Source of the DNA: Flavobacteriales bacterium
GTDB taxonomy: Bacteria > Bacteroidota > Bacteroidia > Flavobacteriales_D > Crocinitomicaceae
Reading direction: 5' to 3'
Assembly: GCA_947505255.1 (NCBI GenBank)
Contig: CANNKP010000012.1
Location: 1 to 35,580 of the forward strand
Length of the DNA stretch: 35,580 bases
Shown: positions 17,270 to 26,676 of the stretch, one piece after another
Position numbering within the stretch: the first letter of the stretch is position 1
Layout: each line of letters opens with the position of its first letter
The notes under the pieces: model-generated
What the model saw: the letters and a program-made list of their open reading frames with translations, nothing else
What the model was told of the DNA's origin: nothing
The model's database searches: none
Program-made: the position numbers and the translations under genes

Positions 17270-18389
17270 TTTTCGGATATATTTGTTCTAAAATTTGTGA
17301 TTCATGCTCCCAATTTTCTATTAAACTTGCATTTTTGCAATTGGCCTTCATCTCTGCTAAAAGAGAAGAATTATGTTGAAGTTCATTGATCTTTTCTGCT
17401 AAACTTTCAGCACTTAAATGTGCTATAATTAATCCTAATTTATGTTTATCTACAATAGAAGAAACTTCTACTAAATCTGTACAAATAATCGGCGTTCCGG
17501 CATGAATGTAATCAAACACTTTATTGGGTAACGAATAGTTATAATTCAAGTTTGTAGGCTTGTCTAACGTTAATCCAACATCAGCTAAATAGGTGAAATT
17601 CATCATTTCTGAATAAGGTCTTTTACTAAAAAAGAGCACTTTTTCATTTAGGTCGTAATTGGTTACGATTTGCTTCAGTTGAGGAATGACATCACCATCC
17701 CCAACGATTAATAATACACCATTTTCAAGGAGTTTCATGGCTTCAACAGCTTCTTCTGCTCCTCTATCAATATTAATTCCGGCACCTTGAATAATAATAA
17801 CGAACTTATTTTCTGGAATCCCTAATTCTTCCTTTGTCATTAAAAATTTGGGCTCCCAAGTAGGAGAGATATTCCGCACTACAGCAACGTCAGTTTTATA
17901 TTTATCTCGATACAATTGAGCTATAGATTCATTGACTGTATAAACTGTTTGTAATTTTGGAAAAATCCAGCCTTCAATTCCTTCCCATATTCTTTTGACT
18001 TTGGGACGGGAAGTTAATTCAGGAACCTCAGTAAAATATTCATGTGAATCATATACTAATTTTACATTTGGCTTAAATTTACTAGCTGCGTAATTTGCCA
18101 AAAGTGTATCTAAATCGTTGGATACAAGAAGTGTTGCTCTGTGAAAAAGTAGAAACAAAAAAAGACGAAGATTGAATTCAGCATAAAATAATGCGCCTTT
18201 ATCTTTGATTAGATTCATTCGTATAGTTCGGTAACTTCTTTCTGGAAGAGGAATACTATGTTTGCGTTTTCTTCCAACCAACATTACACTATACCCTTGT
18301 TTTTCCAGAAAAAGACAAATTTTATCTACACGATTGTCTGTATATAAATCATTCGTTACTGAAACAATCGCACGTTTATTTTTCGACAT
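17259..18389 (-). CDS. glycosyltransferase family 4 protein
   Basis: A 376-residue GT-B glycosyltransferase. It shows SVTNDLYTDNRVDKICLFLEKQG at the N-terminus, VYDSHEYFTEVPEL near residue 112, FVIIIQGAGINIDRGAEEAVEAM, LLIVGDGDVIPQL, and NYSLPNKVFDYIHAGTPII, the conserved nucleotide-sugar region. No membrane segment is evident beyond a hydrophobic stretch near 75-85 (LRLFLFLLFHRA) that may help membrane association. Its own promoter overlaps the stop of the upstream lipoprotein gene (18433-18464). It is the first gene of a two-gene glycosyltransferase unit. Confidence 0.88.
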   Translation of the reverse strand: MSKNKRAIVSVTNDLYTDNRVDKICLFLEKQGYSVMLVGRKRKHSIPLPERSYRTIRMNLIKDKGALFYAEFNLRLFLFLLFHRATLLVSNDLDTLLANYAASKFKPNVKLVYDSHEYFTEVPELTSRPKVKRIWEGIEGWIFPKLQTVYTVNESIAQLYRDKYKTDVAVVRNISPTWEPKFLMTKEELGIPENKFVIIIQGAGINIDRGAEEAVEAMKLLENGVLLIVGDGDVIPQLKQIVTNYDLNEKVLFFSKRPYSEMMNFTYLADVGLTLDKPTNLNYNYSLPNKVFDYIHAGTPIICTDLVEVSSIVDKHKLGLIIAHLSAESLAEKINELQHNSSLLAEMKANCKNASLIENWEHESQILEQIYPKIGK

Positions 18390-18429
18390 TTATTAAAATT
18401 GAAATACTAAAAACACTTGAACGCATATG

Positions 18430-19005
18430 CTACAAAAGTAGAAGAATTAACACTGTAACAAAAAGGATTTCTAATGCAAAAACAACAGTTTCAAAAATTA
18501 AGAAGACTTTGGAAATTTTTAATCTATTATCGCCTAAAGGAGTAATATAACGCGATGAAAGAGCTTTGAAATAGAAAGTTACACCGATTATGAAAGGTAT
18601 AATTCCAAATAACAATGCTGCTATAGAGAAGCCCATCGCAATATTAGCATCTCTTTCTGCACGATAAGCTTGCCTTGCAACATCGTCGTCTGTGTCTAAT
18701 TCTTTAACCGCGATTTTTTGATTTTTTGATTTTTGAATAACTGCATTTTCCTTTTTTTGGATTAATTGGGGTTGTTGATTTTGACCAACTATTATAACTG
18801 GAGCAATTTCAGTATTTGTTGTTTTTTCTGCTAAGTCTGCTGGATTTAAATAAACGCTTGTTGCAAATTCAGATTGTGGTGTTTTCTCCAAAACAGCAAT
18901 TTCTTGATTATCAACTTTAACGAACCGTAATTGGCCATTCCAGGAGTTGAAAGTCCCACAAGAGGATATAATTGCAAGGAATATAATAAAAAAGAAATAT
19001 TTCAT
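18430..19005 (-). CDS. lipoprotein with two C-terminal membrane segments
   Basis: A 191-residue protein. The start at 19005 is chosen over an upstream Met at 19059 because it opens directly into a lipoprotein signal (MKYFFFIIFLAIISSC), with Cys16 the lipidation site. The middle is polar and low in structure (about 60-115, including runs such as QNQQPQLIQKK). Two hydrophobic helices near residues 124-150 and 165-190 resemble the two-helix arrangement of DUF4190-type proteins. The combination of a lipid anchor and TM helices is slightly odd: either the Cys is not lipidated or the protein is held at both ends. No function is evident. It lies 71 bp downstream of mfd on the same strand. Confidence 0.72.
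   Translation of the reverse strand: MKYFFFIIFLAIISSCGTFNSWNGQLRFVKVDNQEIAVLEKTPQSEFATSVYLNPADLAEKTTNTEIAPVIIVGQNQQPQLIQKKENAVIQKSKNQKIAVKELDTDDDVARQAYRAERDANIAMGFSIAALLFGIIPFIIGVTFYFKALSSRYITPLGDNRLKISKVFLIFETVVFALEILFVTVLILLLL
18433..18464 (-). promoter_or_regulatory. promoter of the glycosyltransferase pair
   Basis: On the minus strand TTTTTG (18459-18464) is followed after 18 bp by TACTTTTG (18433-18440), matching both Bacteroidota elements (TTTG and TAnnTTTG) at good spacing. It lies 43 bp upstream of the ATG at 18389 and partly inside the 3' end of the preceding lipoprotein gene. Confidence 0.65.
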
Positions 19006-19076
19006 AATTGTTGAATCTAAACCATTAACGTTAAAAATAAGGAAATAGTTGATTAACAAAATTAAAACAGAAATTG

Positions 19077-22000
19077 TTATTTACCAATGATGCCTGTTAA
19101 TTGCTCATAAGCATGTTTAATGTGCTTGACATCTGAAAATATTATACGTAATTTATCATTTTGCTCGCTGAACTTACAATCCTTCCCATTTCGTTGAATA
19201 TGATTTAATATTTGACTAAAAGTTTCCGTTTCATAAAAATGAGATTGTGGATTAGAGATGAAATACCCAACCATTTTCCCTGATTTAAGAACTAAACGTT
19301 CCATGCCCATATCTTGCGCTAACCAACGTAATTTGAAAGATAAAATCAATTCATTAACCTGTTTTGGCAATGGCCCAAATCTATCAATTAGCATTTCCCC
19401 AAATTTTGAAAGTGCTGCCTCATCCTTTAAGTTATCCATTTCTTGGTATAGACTCAACCTTTCATTCACATTATTCACATAATCATCCGGAATTCTTACT
19501 TCCAAATCAGTTTCTAAAATACAGTCTTTTACGAAATTTAACATTGAATCGGTCGTACGATCATCGAATAAATCTTTGAATTCTGCTTCTTTCAATTCTT
19601 CCATCGCTTCATTCAAAATCTTTTGATACATCTCAAATCCAATGTCAGAGATGAAGCCACTTTGTTCTCCTCCCAACATGTTTCCAGCTCCTCTAATATC
19701 AAGATCCTTCATTGCAATGTTAAAGCCTGCGCCTAAATCGGAAAATTGCACCAAAGCTTCTAATCTTTTTCTTGAATCGGACGTCATAATGCTAAAAGGA
19801 GGTGCAATCAAGTAACAGAAAGCTTTCTTATTGCTTCGTCCAACACGTCCACGTAATTGATGCAAATCACTCAGTCCGAAGTTTTGAGCGTCATTGATAA
19901 TAATAGTATTAGCATTCGAAATATCAATCCCCGATTCAATAATAGTTGTTGCAAGCAAAACATCATATTCTCCATTAATGAAGTCCATCATGATTTTTTC
20001 CAACTGTTTCCCCTCCATTTGTCCGTGTCCAATACCAACGCGCACTCCTGGACACAAACGCTGAATCATTCCAGAAATTTCTTTGATATTAGCCAATCTG
20101 TTATGCACAAAAAACACTTGTCCACCACGACTCATTTCATATGCAATGGCATCACGTATTATTTCTTCGTTGAAATGAATGATTTCTGTTAAAACTGGCT
20201 GTCTATTCGGTGGTGGGGTATTAATGATGCTTAAATCACGTGCGCCCATTAATGAGAATTGTAATGTTCTCGGAATTGGTGTTGCAGTTAATGTTAAGGT
20301 ATCAACGGTTGTTCTTAGGGTTTTTAATTTGTCTTTAACAGAAACACCAAATTTCTGTTCTTCATCGATTATCATTAATCCAAGATCCTTGAATTTTACG
20401 CGTTCAGCAACAATAGCATGGGTTCCAATTAAAATATCAATTTCACCTGAACTTAATTTTTTCAACGTTTCTGTTACATCTTTCGCTGATTTAAAGCGAT
20501 TTATAAAACTCACATTACATGGGAAATCTTTGAATCGTTCTTTGAAACTGCGATAATGTTGCATTGAAAGAATTGTTGTTGGCACCAGAATTGCAACTTG
20601 TTTACTATCTGCAACGGCTTTAAAAGCTGCACGAATTGCCACTTCTGTTTTCCCAAATCCAACGTCACCACAAATCAAACGATCCATTGGAGTAGAGGAT
20701 TCCATATCTTCCTTAATTGCTTGTGTAGCTTTTAATTGGTCTGGTGTATCTTCATACATGAAAGACGCTTCTAATTCATTTTGCAAATAAGTATCTTCAC
20801 TAAAGGCAAAACCCGGTTGACTCTTTCTTTTTGCATATAATTGAATAAGATCAAAAGCCAATTCTTTAATCTTTTTCTTCGTTTTACTTTTTAATGTTGC
20901 CCAAGCTTGTGTTCCGAGTTTATTCATTTTAGGAACGGCGCCATCTTTTCCAGTGAATTTTGAAATTCGATGTAGTGAGTGAATCCCAACGTATAAAACA
21001 TCGCCGTCTTTGTAAACAAGTCGAATTGCTTCTTGTGGCTTGCCATTTACATCAATCGTTTCTAATCCAGAAAACTGTCCAACACCGTGATCAATATGTG
21101 TAACATAATCACCTTTTTGAAGGTTGTAAATTTCCTTTAAAGTCAGTGCTTGTTTAGCTTGCCGAAATCCTTCTTTTAATCTAAAACGGTGATACCGTTC
21201 AAACAATTGATGGTCTGTATAACAAACTAATTTTTGAGAAGGAGAAATAAATCCTTCGTGTAAAGCAATGTTAACTGGTTTGAAATCAACGCCACCACCA
21301 ATATCTTCAAATATTTGGTATAAACGGTCAATTTGTTTTGGTTGATTGGAGAAAATTAGATTTGTGAAATGCAATTTAGTTCTATTCGCTAAATCTTCTC
21401 GTAATAAATCAAAATTCTTGTTGAAACTTGGTTGCGGAAGAAAATCAAACTGAAATTCTTTTTCTGCTTTATAATGATATTCAGGCCCCCATTCAATTAT
21501 ATTATAAGGATCTATTTCATTTTTAACATCTTGAGGATGCAAATAGAGTTCTCCTGGTAAAGTGCGCTTAACAGCATCTGATAGCCCGTTATAAATAGTT
21601 AATGACTTTTCGTATTCTTTTTGTAAAACACTTGTAAGCACATCATAGGATGAAAGCCACAATGTTGCATTCTTACCTAAAAATTCAAAAAGACTTCCGT
21701 TTCCTTCCAAATTAAGTTGTCCTTGAACATTTGGAATTACATTGAAATGGTTGAAATTGGTAATGGATAATTGTGTTCCAGCATCAAATGTTCGAATGGA
21801 TTCCACTTCGTCGCCGAAAAATTCAATTCTAAACGGGTTGTCGTTTGAATATGAAAACACGTCAATTATACCGCCACGAATTGAGAATTGACCAGGTTCG
21901 TAAACAAATTCAACACGATCAAAATGGTATTCTAATAAAAGTTCATTAATGAAATCAATGGAGTAAGTTTTCCCAATTTCAACGCGCAAGGTGTTATCAC

Positions 22001-22415
22001 TTAATTTTTTTTGAGTTGGCACTTTTTCAAATAATGCTTGCGGATAGGTTACAACCCAAACATTACTGCCATTATTAATTTTTTCTAATACTTCAGCTCT
22101 TGAAACAACATTGGCATTATCTGTTTCTTCTAATTGATAAGGCACGCGGTAAGAAGCTGGATAAAATAAAATGCGTTTATCTTCAGGAAAGATACCTTCT
22201 AAATCATTCAAAAAATATGCTGCTTCTTCTTTGTCATTTAAGATGAATAATTGGTGTCCTGGAATTTGATTTGCTAAAGCTGAAGCGCATAAACTTTTTG
22301 AAGAACCAACAAGTCCTTTCCAATGTATTCTTGTTCCAGCAAATTGCAACTGATTGGCAGTTTCATCAATTTGAGGAATTTTAGAAAAAATCGCTCGTAA
22401 TGATTTTTGTTCCAT
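19077..22415 (-). CDS. mfd: transcription-repair coupling factor
   Basis: A 1112-residue cytosolic DNA translocase that removes RNA polymerase stalled at lesions and recruits UvrA. Domains in order: UvrB-homology region with FYPASYRVPYQ (85-94) and EPGQFSIRGGIIDVFSY (173-189); RNA-polymerase-interacting CarD-like domain (YNLQKGDYVTHIDHGVGQFSG, 430-450; YVGIHSLHRISKF, 475-487); helicase domain with Walker A GDVGFGKTE at 583-591, DEEQKFG at 684-690, and TATPIPRTLQ; then IESGIDISNANTII and HQLRGRVGRS; and a C-terminal regulatory domain ending near 1112. The length is typical. Its ATG directly abuts the fbp stop codon (TAAATG on the minus strand), consistent with coupled translation. The identification is certain. 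Confidence 0.97.
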   Translation of the reverse strand: MEQKSLRAIFSKIPQIDETANQLQFAGTRIHWKGLVGSSKSLCASALANQIPGHQLFILNDKEEAAYFLNDLEGIFPEDKRILFYPASYRVPYQLEETDNANVVSRAEVLEKINNGSNVWVVTYPQALFEKVPTQKKLSDNTLRVEIGKTYSIDFINELLLEYHFDRVEFVYEPGQFSIRGGIIDVFSYSNDNPFRIEFFGDEVESIRTFDAGTQLSITNFNHFNVIPNVQGQLNLEGNGSLFEFLGKNATLWLSSYDVLTSVLQKEYEKSLTIYNGLSDAVKRTLPGELYLHPQDVKNEIDPYNIIEWGPEYHYKAEKEFQFDFLPQPSFNKNFDLLREDLANRTKLHFTNLIFSNQPKQIDRLYQIFEDIGGGVDFKPVNIALHEGFISPSQKLVCYTDHQLFERYHRFRLKEGFRQAKQALTLKEIYNLQKGDYVTHIDHGVGQFSGLETIDVNGKPQEAIRLVYKDGDVLYVGIHSLHRISKFTGKDGAVPKMNKLGTQAWATLKSKTKKKIKELAFDLIQLYAKRKSQPGFAFSEDTYLQNELEASFMYEDTPDQLKATQAIKEDMESSTPMDRLICGDVGFGKTEVAIRAAFKAVADSKQVAILVPTTILSMQHYRSFKERFKDFPCNVSFINRFKSAKDVTETLKKLSSGEIDILIGTHAIVAERVKFKDLGLMIIDEEQKFGVSVKDKLKTLRTTVDTLTLTATPIPRTLQFSLMGARDLSIINTPPPNRQPVLTEIIHFNEEIIRDAIAYEMSRGGQVFFVHNRLANIKEISGMIQRLCPGVRVGIGHGQMEGKQLEKIMMDFINGEYDVLLATTIIESGIDISNANTIIINDAQNFGLSDLHQLRGRVGRSNKKAFCYLIAPPFSIMTSDSRKRLEALVQFSDLGAGFNIAMKDLDIRGAGNMLGGEQSGFISDIGFEMYQKILNEAMEELKEAEFKDLFDDRTTDSMLNFVKDCILETDLEVRIPDDYVNNVNERLSLYQEMDNLKDEAALSKFGEMLIDRFGPLPKQVNELILSFKLRWLAQDMGMERLVLKSGKMVGYFISNPQSHFYETETFSQILNHIQRNGKDCKFSEQNDKLRIIFSDVKHIKHAYEQLTGIIGK

Positions 22416-23420
22416 TTATTTTTGAAGCAGACTTATTGCTTTTTCAACCATATTTTTTGATCCCACAAAGAATGGAACGCGCTGATGAAGTTGAGTTGGT
22501 TCAATATTTAATATTCTTTCTCGTCCCGTTGTTGCCAAGCCGCCTGCTTGTTCCGCAATCAGTGCTAATGGATTACATTCATAAAGCAAACGTAATTTTC
22601 CTTCTGGTGAAGAATCTGTTGCTGGATATATATAAATTCCACCTTTGATCAAATTTCTATGAAAATCGGCAACTAAAGAACCAATATATCTTCCTGAATA
22701 AGGAGCGCCTTTATCATTTTCTGAACTTTGGCAATAAGCGATATATTCTTGAATTCCTTTTTCACAAATTGCAATATTTCCTTCGTTCATGGCATACAAC
22801 CTTCCAGTTTCGGGCATTTGCATGTTTGCATGAGAAAGGCAAAATTCGCCAATTGATGGATCCAATGTAAAACCATTTACGCCTCTACCAGTTGTGTAAA
22901 CAAGCATTGTTGAAGAGCCATATAATACATATCCAGCTGCAATTTGCTCATTTCCAATTTGCAACATATCTTCTAGTGTTGCTAATGTTCCTGGTTCAGA
23001 TATTCTATGATAAATAGAGAAAATTGAACCAATAGAAACATTTACATCAATGTTGGATGAGCCATCTAAAGGATCGAAAAGAACGACATATTTTGCTTTT
23101 TTTGCGTGTTCTGAAGTAAATGCAATGAAATCATCGTTTTCTTCAGAAGCAATACCACATATTTCTCCACCGTTTTCAAAGGCTTTTATAAATTGATTAT
23201 CAGCAACGACATCTAATTTTTGTTGTTCTTCTCCTTGAATATTAGTTTCCCCTTGAGAACCTAAAATATGATCAACTAATCCAGCCTTACGAACATCGCG
23301 ACTCACAATTTTAGATGCAACAGCAATATCATTTAAAATCCGTGACAATTCACCTGATGCACCAGGAAAATCTGCTTGACGATCCATGATAAACTCATTG
23401 AGGGTAGTAACTTTTGACAT
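22416..23420 (-). CDS. fbp: fructose-1,6-bisphosphatase, class I
   Basis: A 334-residue cytosolic enzyme that removes the 1-phosphate of fructose 1,6-bisphosphate in gluconeogenesis. Diagnostic segments: CGIASEEND with acidic metal ligands near 93-95, [25 protein letters not shown] from 113 (Asp116, Asp119 and the GSS loop), [29 protein letters not shown], and [21 protein letters not shown]. The length is typical. It is directly followed by mfd with no gap; that pairing has no metabolic logic and probably reflects operon packing only. Identity is secure. Confidence 0.96.
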   Translation of the reverse strand: MSKVTTLNEFIMDRQADFPGASGELSRILNDIAVASKIVSRDVRKAGLVDHILGSQGETNIQGEEQQKLDVVADNQFIKAFENGGEICGIASEENDDFIAFTSEHAKKAKYVVLFDPLDGSSNIDVNVSIGSIFSIYHRISEPGTLATLEDMLQIGNEQIAAGYVLYGSSTMLVYTTGRGVNGFTLDPSIGEFCLSHANMQMPETGRLYAMNEGNIAICEKGIQEYIAYCQSSENDKGAPYSGRYIGSLVADFHRNLIKGGIYIYPATDSSPEGKLRLLYECNPLALIAEQAGGLATTGRERILNIEPTQLHQRVPFFVGSKNMVEKAISLLQK

Positions 23421-23508
23421 GTTGCTTTGAATTTTTTGTAAATATCGGTAAAATGCTTGAATTGAATTAGCGCAAGGTCTAGGAAATAGAAGTTGAAATC
23501 AGATTTTT

Positions 23509-23934
23509 TTACATAAAAGGGAAAACAAAGACTAAATACCTCAAGAATTTTCCTAAAACAATGAAAAACAGGACAGGAATAAACCGAACTTTAAAAAATC
23601 CAAGAGCAACGGTTAAAGGATCGCCAATAAACGGTACCCACGAAAAGAACGCTACAAAATAACCGTGTTTTTGAATACGCTTTTGAAAAGTCATCAATTT
23701 TTCTTCTTTGATTCCGAAACGTTTTAACCAAAGTGTATTCCCAAACATTCCGAGAGCATAGTTTGTTAATCCTCCGAGTGAGTTGCCAATTGTAGCTATA
23801 ATTAAACAAGATAATGGATCATATTGTTGACTCAACATGAGTAATAATATTCCTTCAGAACTCATCGGTAAAATGGTCGCTGATAGAAAACTTGCTAAGA
23901 ACAAGCCAATAAAGCCAATTGAAAATAGTTCCAT
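23509..23934 (-). CDS. YqaA-family (VTT/SNARE-associated, DedA-like) membrane protein
   Basis: A 141-residue integral membrane protein with hydrophobic segments near residues 5-25, 38-60, 92-112 and 117-138. The motifs SATILPMSSEGILLLM, GNSLGGLTNYALGMFG and FFSWVPFIGDPLTVALGFFKV are those of the YqaA branch of the VTT (DedA-like) superfamily, whose better-known members act as lipid scramblases/transporters; the function of YqaA itself is not established. The start codon is placed immediately after a terminator-like palindrome and T-run, leaving no obvious ribosome binding site; an internal start at a later Met would remove the first helix and is less likely. Family call is strong. Confidence 0.87.
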   Translation of the reverse strand: MELFSIGFIGLFLASFLSATILPMSSEGILLLMLSQQYDPLSCLIIATIGNSLGGLTNYALGMFGNTLWLKRFGIKEEKLMTFQKRIQKHGYFVAFFSWVPFIGDPLTVALGFFKVRFIPVLFFIVLGKFLRYLVFVFPFM

Positions 23935-23963
23935 AAAAAAAGACCTCAGTCAATTGACTGAGG
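23935..23963 (-). terminator. terminator of the T9SS protein gene, abutting the yqaA start codon
   Basis: The 20-bp perfect palindrome CCTCAGTCAATTGACTGAGG (23944-23963; 8-bp stem, AATT loop, or fully self-complementary) is followed on the minus strand by TCTTTTTTT and then at once by the yqaA ATG. It lies 47 bp after the stop of the upstream T9SS gene. The structure is a good rho-independent terminator; it could also act as an operator or attenuator for yqaA. Confidence 0.8.
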
Positions 23964-23967
23964 CCTT

Positions 23968-23994
23968 CAAAGATATTAATTCAAATACCGCAAA
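23968..23994 (-). promoter_or_regulatory. possible promoter of yqaA
   Basis: On the minus strand TTTG (23991-23994) precedes TATCTTTG (23968-23975), an exact TAnnTTTG, by 15 bp, slightly shorter than usual. The start site would fall inside the adjacent palindrome (23944-23963). Tentative. Confidence 0.35.
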
Positions 23995-24010
23995 GTAGCG
24001 GTGAAGTCAA

Positions 24011-25825
24011 TTATTTCTTGATGAATTTTTTTGTTACTGTTGCTTCGTCAGTTGAAATGGTTACATAGTAAACACCATTTGAGAAAGAAGCAGCATTGAA
24101 TGCTACGTTATGTGCACCTGCAACTTCAGTTCCATTATCCAATGAATAAACAACTTTTCCTGTAATGTCAACTACTTCAACATTTACTGCAGAAGCATTC
24201 GCTAAAGAATAGTTAATTGTAGTTTCTCCAGATGTTGGATTAGGGAATATATTTCCAATTGTAACAGCTGATGTATTTTCATCAACTCCTAAAGATGGAT
24301 CAAAGTTAAAACGAACATAAGGTGTTTCTGTTTGGTAGAACCACGTAGATGTTGCAGCATCTAATAAGAAAGATGTTTGAGGCTCAGAAGTACCTGCATT
24401 CGCAACTGCCAATCCTGGAGTATAAGAACCAACAACTGCTAAGTAAGTATTGTTAGCCAATAAATCTACTGGATCAATCATTTTCATTAATAAATTAGTA
24501 TTTAGGTTACTAGTAGCAACTATTAATGGCAACGATTCTCCTGCGAAGATGAAATCACCAGTTGTAGGATCAATTGAATAGATTTTAGCATAAATTTCAG
24601 TTCCAACAGTTGTTTCACCTGCACCACCTTTTAAACGAACGTTCAATCCAAGACACGTTTGATCTGCCCAAATATCAAATAAATTTCCAGTTTCAAAACC
24701 ATCTGTTCCATTTGAAGTACTTCCAGCTAAAACATTGTTATCTCTTGCATATATATAGTTATTAACTGTAAAAGAAATTGGAGCCATTGCATTGTTTGAA
24801 GGAACATCATCAGCAACAGCTGTTGTAATTGTTCTTGTAACATTATATGTTCCATTTGCAGTTGGAGTAAAAGGTACCGTTGCGAATAAACTGTCAGAAG
24901 CTAAAGATGGAATTGTTGACCCAACGCTTGTTCCAGTGTAAACACCACTGTTGATATCAACATTTAACGTAGCGTTAGTCATTGACAACGTACCACCATT
25001 TGTAACATTTGAAGAGAAATCAATTGGAGCAACTTGTGTCAATGGTATTTGATAGTAATTTAATCCTGCAGTACCCCAATAAGTTGAAGTTACAGCTAAG
25101 TCATATTCAGCATTTGTAGTTAAACTTACATCATCAATGTACCATCCGTAAGTAATCCAAACGTTAGGATTTGTAGCAGCAGCAGGAAAATTTGTTGTCC
25201 AACGGAAACGAATCCATACTTGAGTCGCACCAGCTAAAGCAGTAGCAAGGTTAATTGATTTTGAAGTTGGGTTAGCATATGGTGCTCCTCCAGAAGCAGA
25301 TAATACTGGAGCATCATTATTATCACCAACTGTAGTAAAGTTAGTACCATCAGTAGATACTTGAATTTCTTGAAGATCATTAAAACGTGCACCAAATTGA
25401 AGGAAATCCAATGTAACGTTTGTTCCATTAGCAATAAGATCAATCGGAGCTGCAGTGGTTAATGTGTAAACAACTCCTAGTGTTTGCGTACCAGCTTGAG
25501 CGTCTCCATTAGATAATTCAGCAAAGTTTCCATCAGAAGTAGAGTTAATTGGTGAACCTGACCACCAACCATCATTTACAGCATCAACTGTCCAACCGAA
25601 AGCACCACCTGGTTGCCCACTGTTGTCAATTGACCATGTTCCTGGTGCAGAGAAATCATCTAGCCAGAATTGTGTTCCTAGTGTTTTTGCAACTGGAGCA
25701 TTACTCAATTCTTTTGGAGCAACTTTGCTCATGTTGTTAGATGTGATTGGTTTTGGTGCATATTGTCCGAAAGACAAACTAGAACCTAACCCAATAATAA
25801 AAATACTTAAGTATACTTTTTTCAT
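24011..25825 (-). CDS. T9SS-exported protein with MAM/jelly-roll-like domain and type A sorting domain
   Basis: A 604-residue secreted protein. The signal peptide is about 21 residues and ends S-F-G-Q. Residues about 53-240 form a jelly-roll-type domain with FWLDDFSAPGTWSID near the start and WYIDDVSLTT at its end, the boundary pattern of MAM/laminin-G-like modules in Bacteroidota cargo. A middle beta-rich region (about 240-370) is built from Thr/Asn/Val-rich strands. The last 80 residues (525-604) are a type A T9SS sorting domain: NIFPNPTSGETT, VEVVDITGKVVY, GVYYVTIST and the basic end VTKKFIKK. It is therefore moved across the outer membrane by the type IX system and released or anchored on the surface. 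The ligand is unknown. It has its own promoter element and terminator. Confidence 0.92.
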   Translation of the reverse strand: MKKVYLSIFIIGLGSSLSFGQYAPKPITSNNMSKVAPKELSNAPVAKTLGTQFWLDDFSAPGTWSIDNSGQPGGAFGWTVDAVNDGWWSGSPINSTSDGNFAELSNGDAQAGTQTLGVVYTLTTAAPIDLIANGTNVTLDFLQFGARFNDLQEIQVSTDGTNFTTVGDNNDAPVLSASGGAPYANPTSKSINLATALAGATQVWIRFRWTTNFPAAATNPNVWITYGWYIDDVSLTTNAEYDLAVTSTYWGTAGLNYYQIPLTQVAPIDFSSNVTNGGTLSMTNATLNVDINSGVYTGTSVGSTIPSLASDSLFATVPFTPTANGTYNVTRTITTAVADDVPSNNAMAPISFTVNNYIYARDNNVLAGSTSNGTDGFETGNLFDIWADQTCLGLNVRLKGGAGETTVGTEIYAKIYSIDPTTGDFIFAGESLPLIVATSNLNTNLLMKMIDPVDLLANNTYLAVVGSYTPGLAVANAGTSEPQTSFLLDAATSTWFYQTETPYVRFNFDPSLGVDENTSAVTIGNIFPNPTSGETTINYSLANASAVNVEVVDITGKVVYSLDNGTEVAGAHNVAFNAASFSNGVYYVTISTDEATVTKKFIKK

Positions 25826-25848
25826 ATTAGAGATTATTTTTTATTAAA

Positions 25849-25856
25849 CAAATATA
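25849..25856 (-). promoter_or_regulatory. candidate -7 element (TATATTTG) of the T9SS protein gene
   Basis: TATATTTG on the minus strand is an exact TAnnTTTG match 23 bp before the ATG at 25825. The leader between is very AT-rich, as in highly expressed Bacteroidota genes. The -33 region has no clear TTG. Confidence 0.45.
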
Positions 25857-25902
25857 AACCATTTATATAAGATTATATAATACACCTTTAAATAATTAAC
25901 GT

Positions 25903-26676
25903 TTAGCGATCCTTTAGAAATGGCAATGTTTTTCTGGTATTAGTTAATTCCTCTTTAATTAGCGTTACAATTTGAGTTGTTTCTTTCTTTTTTGTTAGAA
26001 CAAGCTCATTTCCTAATGCGTCAATAAACATGCTTTCACCAGAATACATTAATCCTTTTCCATCTTCACCAACCCGATTAACCCCAATCACACAGCATTG
26101 ATTTTCAATGGCTCTAGCTGCTAATAATGTTTTCCAATGAGAAATTCTTTTTTCTGGCCAATTGGCAACATATAGAATAACGTCATAACTTTCTGTTTGG
26201 TTGGATGAGATCGTGTTTCTTACAATTTCTGGAAATCTTAAATCATAACAAATCTGTAATTGAAACTTCCAATTTTTATATGAAACAATCATTTCTGTTT
26301 CTCCAGCTTTATAAAAATCACTTTCACCTGCTAAACCAAAAAGTTTTCTTTTATCATATTTATGCAGTGTTCCATCAGGTTCAATAAAAACTCCACGATT
26401 AAAATAGTATCCATTTTCTTTTAATATCAAGGATGTATAAATTGCTGAATTTTTTGCTTTTGCTGTTAATCGTAACCAATTTAATCCGATCGAATTTGTT
26501 TCTTCTTCAGCCAGCTGTTCAGCGTTCATTGAAAATCCTGTATGAAACATTTCTGGTAAAAGGATTAAATCAACATTGGAAACTGTTTCTAAAAGCGCTG
26601 TGTAATTGGCTAAATTAGCGGCTTTATCTTCCCAAACTTGGTTGGCTTGAACAAGTGCTACTTTTAAATCTTGCAT
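25903..26676 (-). CDS. omega-amidase (nitrilase superfamily, YafV/Nit2-like)
   Basis: A 257-residue cytosolic C-N hydrolase. The start at 26676 (MQDLKVALVQ) is preferred over an upstream Met at 26724 because nitrilase domains begin at this strand. The catalytic triad is visible: Glu42 in LLPEMF, Lys109 in YDKRKLFGLAGE, Cys143 in QICYDLRFPE. The YDKRxLF...AGES/AGEH region matches E. coli YafV, which hydrolyses alpha-ketoglutaramate (and ketosuccinamate). The gene overlaps the upstream aminotransferase gene by 13 bp. Glutamine-dependent transamination of the methionine ketoacid yields ketoglutaramate, which omega-amidase removes, so the pair fits methionine salvage. The function is inferred from family and context. 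Confidence 0.88.
   Translation of the reverse strand: MQDLKVALVQANQVWEDKAANLANYTALLETVSNVDLILLPEMFHTGFSMNAEQLAEEETNSIGLNWLRLTAKAKNSAIYTSLILKENGYYFNRGVFIEPDGTLHKYDKRKLFGLAGESDFYKAGETEMIVSYKNWKFQLQICYDLRFPEIVRNTISSNQTESYDVILYVANWPEKRISHWKTLLAARAIENQCCVIGVNRVGEDGKGLMYSGESMFIDALGNELVLTKKKETTQIVTLIKEELTNTRKTLPFLKDR

Noticed and set aside
20179-20556. 125-codon plus-strand open frame inside mfd
   Set aside because: It is a shadow in an antisense frame of a fully conserved gene; nothing supports translation.
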